64,000 nucleotides of DNA from Dicaeum eximium (lineage: Eukaryota; Chordata; Aves; Passeriformes; Dicaeidae). Both the position numbers and the translations under genes were made by a program. Location of the stretch: positions 215,168-279,167 of the forward strand of contig VWZP01010284.1 of the NCBI GenBank assembly GCA_013396995.1, in the 5' to 3' direction. Of the stretch, positions 59,641-64,000 are shown in pieces. Numbering within the stretch: position 1 is the first letter of the stretch; each line of letters starts with the position of its first letter. The notes beneath the pieces were generated by a model. It ran no database searches. It saw only the letters and a program-made list of their open reading frames with translations, and was not told the origin of the DNA.

Positions 59641-60959
59641 TGCCCCGTGCTGAAAGTCCGGGCCTTTTTCCCAAACACAGGCTCACAACCCCAAGCAGGG
59701 TTTGCAGAATGTACAAGGGAGCACAACAGGATCCCACTGGCAGGAGGAGGGGTTCCCCCTTGGAAGTTTCAGACTGGAATCCTGGTCCCTAGGGCAGAGG
59801 TTGGCCTTGGAAAAGGCAAGCAGCGCTTCCAGACGCAGTGGAATGAACCAATCTGTCATTGTCATTTTTTAATTGTTTTCTGAGGTCTACTGCTGGTCTT
59901 TAATAGGGCATGATCCAAACCACGCTGCTCTGCTGTGGGTGGCATGTGTCCCTGTCCCCCAGTGTCCCTGCAGGGGCTGACGGGGGCTCTCTCTGGGGAC
60001 AGGCTGCCCTGCCAGGACACGTCAGAAATCCCCACCCTTGCCTAGCGCTGAGCGGGGAAATGTCCCTGCTCCTGATGGGCGATGAATCGCGGTGCAGGGA
60101 CGCTCCGCTTAGGCTGTGGTGTCACAACTACAAAAACACTCTCTTAAAGACCGTCTTTCGTCTTCCCAGCTGCTCACTTCTGACTTTTTTTTTTTTTTTG
60201 TCATTCTAGTGGATTGCGGAGATCAGGTGATAAAACCTCTCTTTTTTTCTTTTTTTCCTACTAAATGAGTCTGTCCCCCTAAATCACATCCATTGCCAGG
60301 CACCCTGCAGGGAGCAGAGGGTGGGAGACCCAGCTGAAGCAGTCCTGCATGTGAGAGCACAGCTTTAATGCTCTTCTCTCTTTCCTACCCATAGCAGGAC
60401 TGGGGGATTCACAGACATCCTTGTAAAGAGTTCATGCGCCTGCAAGTTTTGAATTTGCAGTCAGTGGAGCTGGATGCAGCCACGGTGGGAATGATGAGAA
60501 GTTCCATGGCCACGTGGACACCTGCGGTGCCAGTCCTGAGGCGGGATCGCAGCCCTGCAGCATCCCAAAGAGCAAAGGTGAGCTTAAGAGTCACATCAGA
60601 CTTGGTTAACATGGGACCCTTTTACTCCCCTTTGGTTTTAGACTTCTGAGATAGCTTTAATTCCAATTTTCTGATTTTCTTTCCGACAATGCGCTTCTCT
60701 TAACAATTCCAGTAATTGCTGGATTCAGAGATTTAATATATGCACTGAATCCCTCTCCCTCCCAAAACTGGGTCTGATGAGGAGCGACAGCTCCTGGCAA
60801 GGACGAGCAGAAATTCCCATTCCGAGTCACTGCCGAGGCTGATTCCCTTTGCAGCCAGGGCAGGGGACGGTGAGATCTCATTTGCCCAGCGGGTCCCCTT
60901 CTTTACACTCCATCAGAGCGGCTGCCACCAGCCAAAACACACGCAGGGCTTTCCAGGGA

Positions 60960-61260
60960 TAATCCCAGGTCCCGGTAATCCCGGCGGGTGCCTCTGTGCG
61001 TGTCCCAGCCCGGCTGGACCCGACTTCAAAGAGCGCACGGAGCTTGTGCAGGGCAGCAAGGAGCCGGCGTGCTGCTCTCCCGGCACCTCTAGTCAGGGGA
61101 GCTGATCCCCTGGTAATGATATCCTCGCCTTGCAGCCTGTCCCTGCTCCAGCACCTTCCTGCCAGGCATTTCCGATCGGCGCCTTTCGCTTGTTGTTCAT
61201 CGGCTCTTCACCTCCTCGCTAATGCCTGACAGCTTCTCTCTTCGCTCTGCAGCTCCTTGT
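60960..61260. promoter_or_regulatory. Second CpG-dense block
   Basis: About 19 CpGs in 290 bp, including CCCGGTAATCCCGGCGGG, GAGCGCACGG, GAGCCGGCGT and TCCGATCGGCGCC. It is weaker than the 37.7-kb island but clearly enriched. It is followed by the 31-bp tandem duplication. No exon is recognised. Confidence 0.4.
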
Positions 61261-61306
61261 CCCTTCCCTGTCTGTCTCTGCAGCTCCTTGTCCCTTCCCT
61301 GTCTGT
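61245..61306 (+). repeat. Perfect 31-bp tandem duplication
   Basis: A 31-bp unit beginning CTCTGCAGCTCCTTGTCCCT occupies 61245-61275 and is repeated without mismatch at 61276-61306. Perfect identity points to a recent duplication. It overlaps the right edge of a CpG-dense block. Confidence 0.95.
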
Positions 61307-61520
61307 CCCTGGTGGCCTCAGAGGTCCCCTCTTCTGTCGGGCAGACACCCGGGGGTGTCAGGGCACTGCTGTTCCCCAGAACGCAGCGATCCTGCCCGGA
61401 GAGCATCAGCCGGTGGGCAGCACCTGGCCTCTGCCCCCTGCCCAATCCCACTTTGCTCCTATTCCTGAAGCTTGTGATAGAAGAAAAGTTTGCTGGAGAA
61501 GCCTTTTTTTGGTTGTTGTT

Positions 61521-61613
61521 GTTTTGTTTTGTATTGTTTTGTTTTGTTTTGTTTTGTTTTGTTTTGTTTTGTTTTGTTCTGTTTTGTTTTGTTTTGTTTT
61601 GTTTTGTTCTGTT
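61521..61613 (+). repeat. (GTTTT)n pentanucleotide array, ~18 units
   Basis: Eighteen pentamers, mostly GTTTT, with variants GTATT (unit 3, 61531) and GTTCT (units 12 and 18, 61576 and 61606). The two GTTCT variants are exactly six units apart, which suggests slippage copied a 30-bp block. On the minus strand it reads (AAAAC)n, which explains the long Lys/Gln/Asn/Thr-rich and Phe/Val/Leu-rich spurious ORFs across it. Confidence 0.97.
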
Positions 61614-61791
61614 CAAATAATGCAACATCGCGGCAGGGGAGTGGGAGGGAAGTTTCTGAGCTCGTTATCCTTTCCTTAGGTCTGAAACAGAAACACTTCA
61701 TGTCCAAGGTGTGCAGCAGGATAGGGAGGCGGCTGGATCCCACTTTATGTCAAATGGGAAAAGACTGGGGCTGTGTGGGGAGCAGCTCCTT

Positions 61792-61986
61792 TCTTCACTG
61801 AAAGGGTGATCAGGCATTGCAAGAGGTTGCCCAGGGAAGTGGTGGAACTGTCATGCCTGGAAATACTAAAAAAATGTGTGGGTGTGATGCTTGTGGACAT
61901 GGTTTAGTGGTGATGCAGATGATGCTGGACTCAATGATCTTAGGGGTCTTTTCCAGCCTCAGTGACTCTGTGGTTCTATGATTCCT
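61792..61986 (+). mobile_element. CR1 LINE 3' end fragment
   Basis: TTCTTCACTGAAAGGGTGAT, CCCAGGGAAGTGGTGGAACT, GTGGACATGGTTTAGTGGTG and the tail TCTGTGGTTCTATGATTCCT are the terminal ~195 bp of CR1 in + orientation, of the same subfamily type as the copies at 12.2 and 56.7 kb. Confidence 0.9.
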
Positions 61987-62058
61987 GGAGCAATCACACC
62001 CCAACATGACCTCTACCTTCAGCTAGGAATGGCAGAATGGCAGAACATGTTTCCCCAC

Positions 62059-62106
62059 CTCCCTTTTTTCTTTTTTTTTTTTTTTTTTTTTCCCTTCCCT
62101 TTTTTT
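62059..62106 (+). repeat. Poly(T)/pyrimidine tract beside the assembly gap
   Basis: TTTTTTC, a run of more than 20 T, then CCCTTCCC and T8. Such tracts commonly break assemblies, and a gap follows 20 nt later. Confidence 0.9.
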
Positions 62107-62126
62107 CAAGCCTTGAAAACCCCACC

Positions 62127-62144
62127 NNNNNNNNNNNNNNNNNN
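62127..62144. other. Assembly gap (18 N)
   Basis: Eighteen undetermined bases. The true length is unknown. The neighbouring poly(T) tract is the probable cause. Confidence 1.
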
Positions 62145-63421
62145 TCCCTAGCAGTATCTGCAAGCCTGAGAACACCCAGCACCTGCTGAGTGATCAGAAG
62201 AATTACCAACACAGATCCACCAGGACCAGTGTGCTCTGGTGGGAAGACCCTCCTGACTTGAGGCATTTGAGGCTTGTCCTAGAGCCCTGGCAGCAGTGCT
62301 GTTGGCTTTGGTGCACTGATGGATGATGCTCCAGCCCCAGGGGTCTCAATGTCCCCAAAATATGCCCTTATCTGCTGCAGCAGGAGTTCATTGAAAGCAA
62401 TCTCACTGATCCCTGCTGGGATGGCTCCCCTCATTTTAACTTTGATATTCTTGTGCTGGAACAACCCAGGCTTCTCTGGCCTCATTTTTTGCAAAGCCTG
62501 GCTGGGATTTTAACCAGAAAGGGTTGAGGAATTTTATCAATCTGCTATTATTATTTTTTTTCCTTTCCCCTTTGAATTCCTCTCAGCTGCTGACTGTGAA
62601 AACACAACAAGAGGCTGAAATCAGCCAGGCCTTGGCGTATTCAAATTGGCACCGGGTTTGTTTGTTTTGGGGCTAAAGCCAGAGTGAGAAAGCCGGGGCT
62701 TTGAGATGCTATTGGAATCACTTGGTAAAATACACACTCCTTTCATCTCTCCTCCATTCCCTGTGGCCAGGAGGGCTCTGTGCCCCCAGCTGGGCTCCCA
62801 GCCCCCTCCTCCTTTTATCAGGGCAGGACCCTGCTGTGCCTGGGGACGGGCACTCAGCGGTGGCCATATGACACGGAGTGAAAGTCCCGGGGGAACAGAT
62901 GTTTCTCTTTCAAGGAGCGTGGGGGCCAGGGGGACAGCGTTGGACAAGGTATCAAATACCTTCCAGGCTGTCAAAAATCCATACTGGGAGCTGCTTCTCT
63001 TGATCCTGGCAGGGAGCTGCTGGTAACACCTAAACCCTGGTTCTGCTCCAAAAGAGAGACCTGAATGCAACAATGCATTTAGTATTTTTAAATTTTTTTT
63101 TTTAATTGGTTTTTTTCTTGCAGAAATTACATGTCCGGAGACATGCACAAAGCTCCTTGAACAATTATTTTTTTTAGGCTTGTGAAAATTGTTATGTTTT
63201 CATTCTGAGCCCATAAAAGCAATAATTCTTTCCCTGTCAGAAGAACCAAGGGCCAAACTCCTGGCAATGGAAATAGCTCTGCTGGCCCTGCACACCAGCA
63301 CTGGTGTCACCACTCCCTGATTTTCTTCTCAGCCCTAGGTCCCTCACTTGAAGGTGATGGAAACAGTTGCTTACGTGAAACTTTGGGGATGGCATCAGCC
63401 ATTTCTTTGCTCAATGCTGTG
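62145..63421. other. Intergenic, nothing recognised
   Basis: Unique sequence between the assembly gap and the last CR1 fragment. A T-rich run lies near 63085-63117. No supported gene. Confidence 0.5.
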
Positions 63422-63628
63422 TGTAAGGAAGGAATTCTTGATTGTGAGGGTGCTGAGGCCTTGGCACAGAGAAGCTGTGGCTGCCCCATCCCTGGAAGTG
63501 TTCCAGGCCAGGTTGGACAGGGCTTGGAGCAACCTGGGATAGTGGAAGATGTCCCAGCCCATGGCAGGGGGGTAGAACAAGCTGACTTTTAAGGAGCAAC
63601 CCAAATAATTGTATGATTATATGACTCT
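63422..63628 (+). mobile_element. CR1 LINE 3' end fragment
   Basis: AAGGAATTCTTGATTGTGAG, GAGAAGCTGTGGCTGCCCCA, TTCCAGGCCAGGTTGGACAG, AGCAACCTGGGATAGTGGAA and a degraded tail ATTGTATGATTATATGACTC match the CR1-J-like 3' end in + orientation. Confidence 0.9.
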
Positions 63629-64000
63629 CTGCTTACAGTGACGAACATTTCTCTCCTGCTTACCTCAAGTTTTCAGAGTCCTTCATCTTTCATCAAACTT
63701 TTTTTCTGCTTTTCCTTTTCTTTATTCAGGACTGTATCACTTTTCAGGACACAGATCTGCTACAGACCAGGAATTTGCCCTCTCTGGATCCACACAGCCT
63801 GCTCACACCATTGCTAGAGAGTGACTGATATGAGCTCAGCCCAGCAGCCCTGGATTTGAAAAAAGGTTTCATTTGGAGAGTAACATCCCACATTTATCAA
63901 ACAGAAGGATGATGTGGCCCCTCTGAAGAGGGTATTGAATGTTTACAGGAACTTTGCTGTCCAGCTGTAAGCTCAGCTCTTCCATCTGCAGGCTGGGAGG
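63629..64000. other. Right-edge intergenic sequence, nothing recognised
   Basis: No exon, repeat or RNA gene recognised up to the window end. Confidence 0.5.

Noticed and set aside
61197..61743. Long frames on both strands rich in Lys/Gln/Asn/Thr or Phe/Val/Leu
   Set aside because: They are translations of the (GTTTT)n array.
62103..62119. Perfect inverted repeat TTTTCAAG-C-CTTGAAAA beside the gap
   Set aside because: Short, AT-rich and next to a T-run; expected by chance and without context suggesting function.
1..64000. CRISPR arrays, bacterial operons, phage or toxin modules
   Set aside because: The window is vertebrate nuclear DNA; no direct-repeat/spacer pattern or bacterial gene organisation is present.

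Overview
The window reads as avian nuclear DNA, most likely from a songbird. This is inferred from two signs. It carries about fifteen CR1 LINE fragments, several ending in the bird-typical tail of ATTCTGTG/ATTCTATG-like octamers. It also carries one multi-exon gene that is clearly a vertebrate DACT1 orthologue. There are no bacterial-style operons, CRISPR arrays, rRNA genes or recognisable tRNA genes.

Left end (1-8550): the 3' part of DACT1 (Dapper1/Frodo, a Dishevelled-binding Wnt modulator) on the + strand. Three coding exons at 1564-1696, 3313-3468 and 5799-7657 splice in one continuous frame (2148 nt, 715 residues plus stop) and end in the MTTV PDZ-binding tail. The first coding exon lies to the left of the window. 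The 3' UTR runs to a poly(A) signal at 8525-8530. Intron 2 carries a very old CR1/L3-like relic on the minus strand whose reverse-transcriptase C-terminus is still partly readable.

Right of DACT1 (8550-64000): about 55 kb with no gene I can support. In amniotes generally DACT1 is followed by a long gene-poor interval before DAAM1, and this stretch fits that interval. It falls into three parts. Roughly 13.0-34.9 kb is almost free of interspersed repeats (one ~70 bp CR1 end and one MIR-like relic) and contains AT-rich, TAATTA-type and CpG-retaining blocks that look like conserved non-coding elements; some may be DACT1 or DAAM1 enhancers. Roughly 34.9-46 kb holds six CR1 pieces in mixed orientation, and also an orphan CpG island at 37.64-37.93 kb. 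Roughly 46-64 kb has scattered CR1 fragments, homopolymer tracts, a second CpG-dense block (60.96-61.26 kb), a perfect 31-bp tandem duplication, a (GTTTT)n array and an 18-N assembly gap.

I did not find a new multi-gene system. The most useful leads are regulatory: the orphan CpG islands, the CpG-retaining segment near 33.5-33.8 kb, several enhancer-like blocks, and a retrocopy-like poly(A) signature at 32.75 kb. Conservation and transcription could not be tested here, so these calls are inference.
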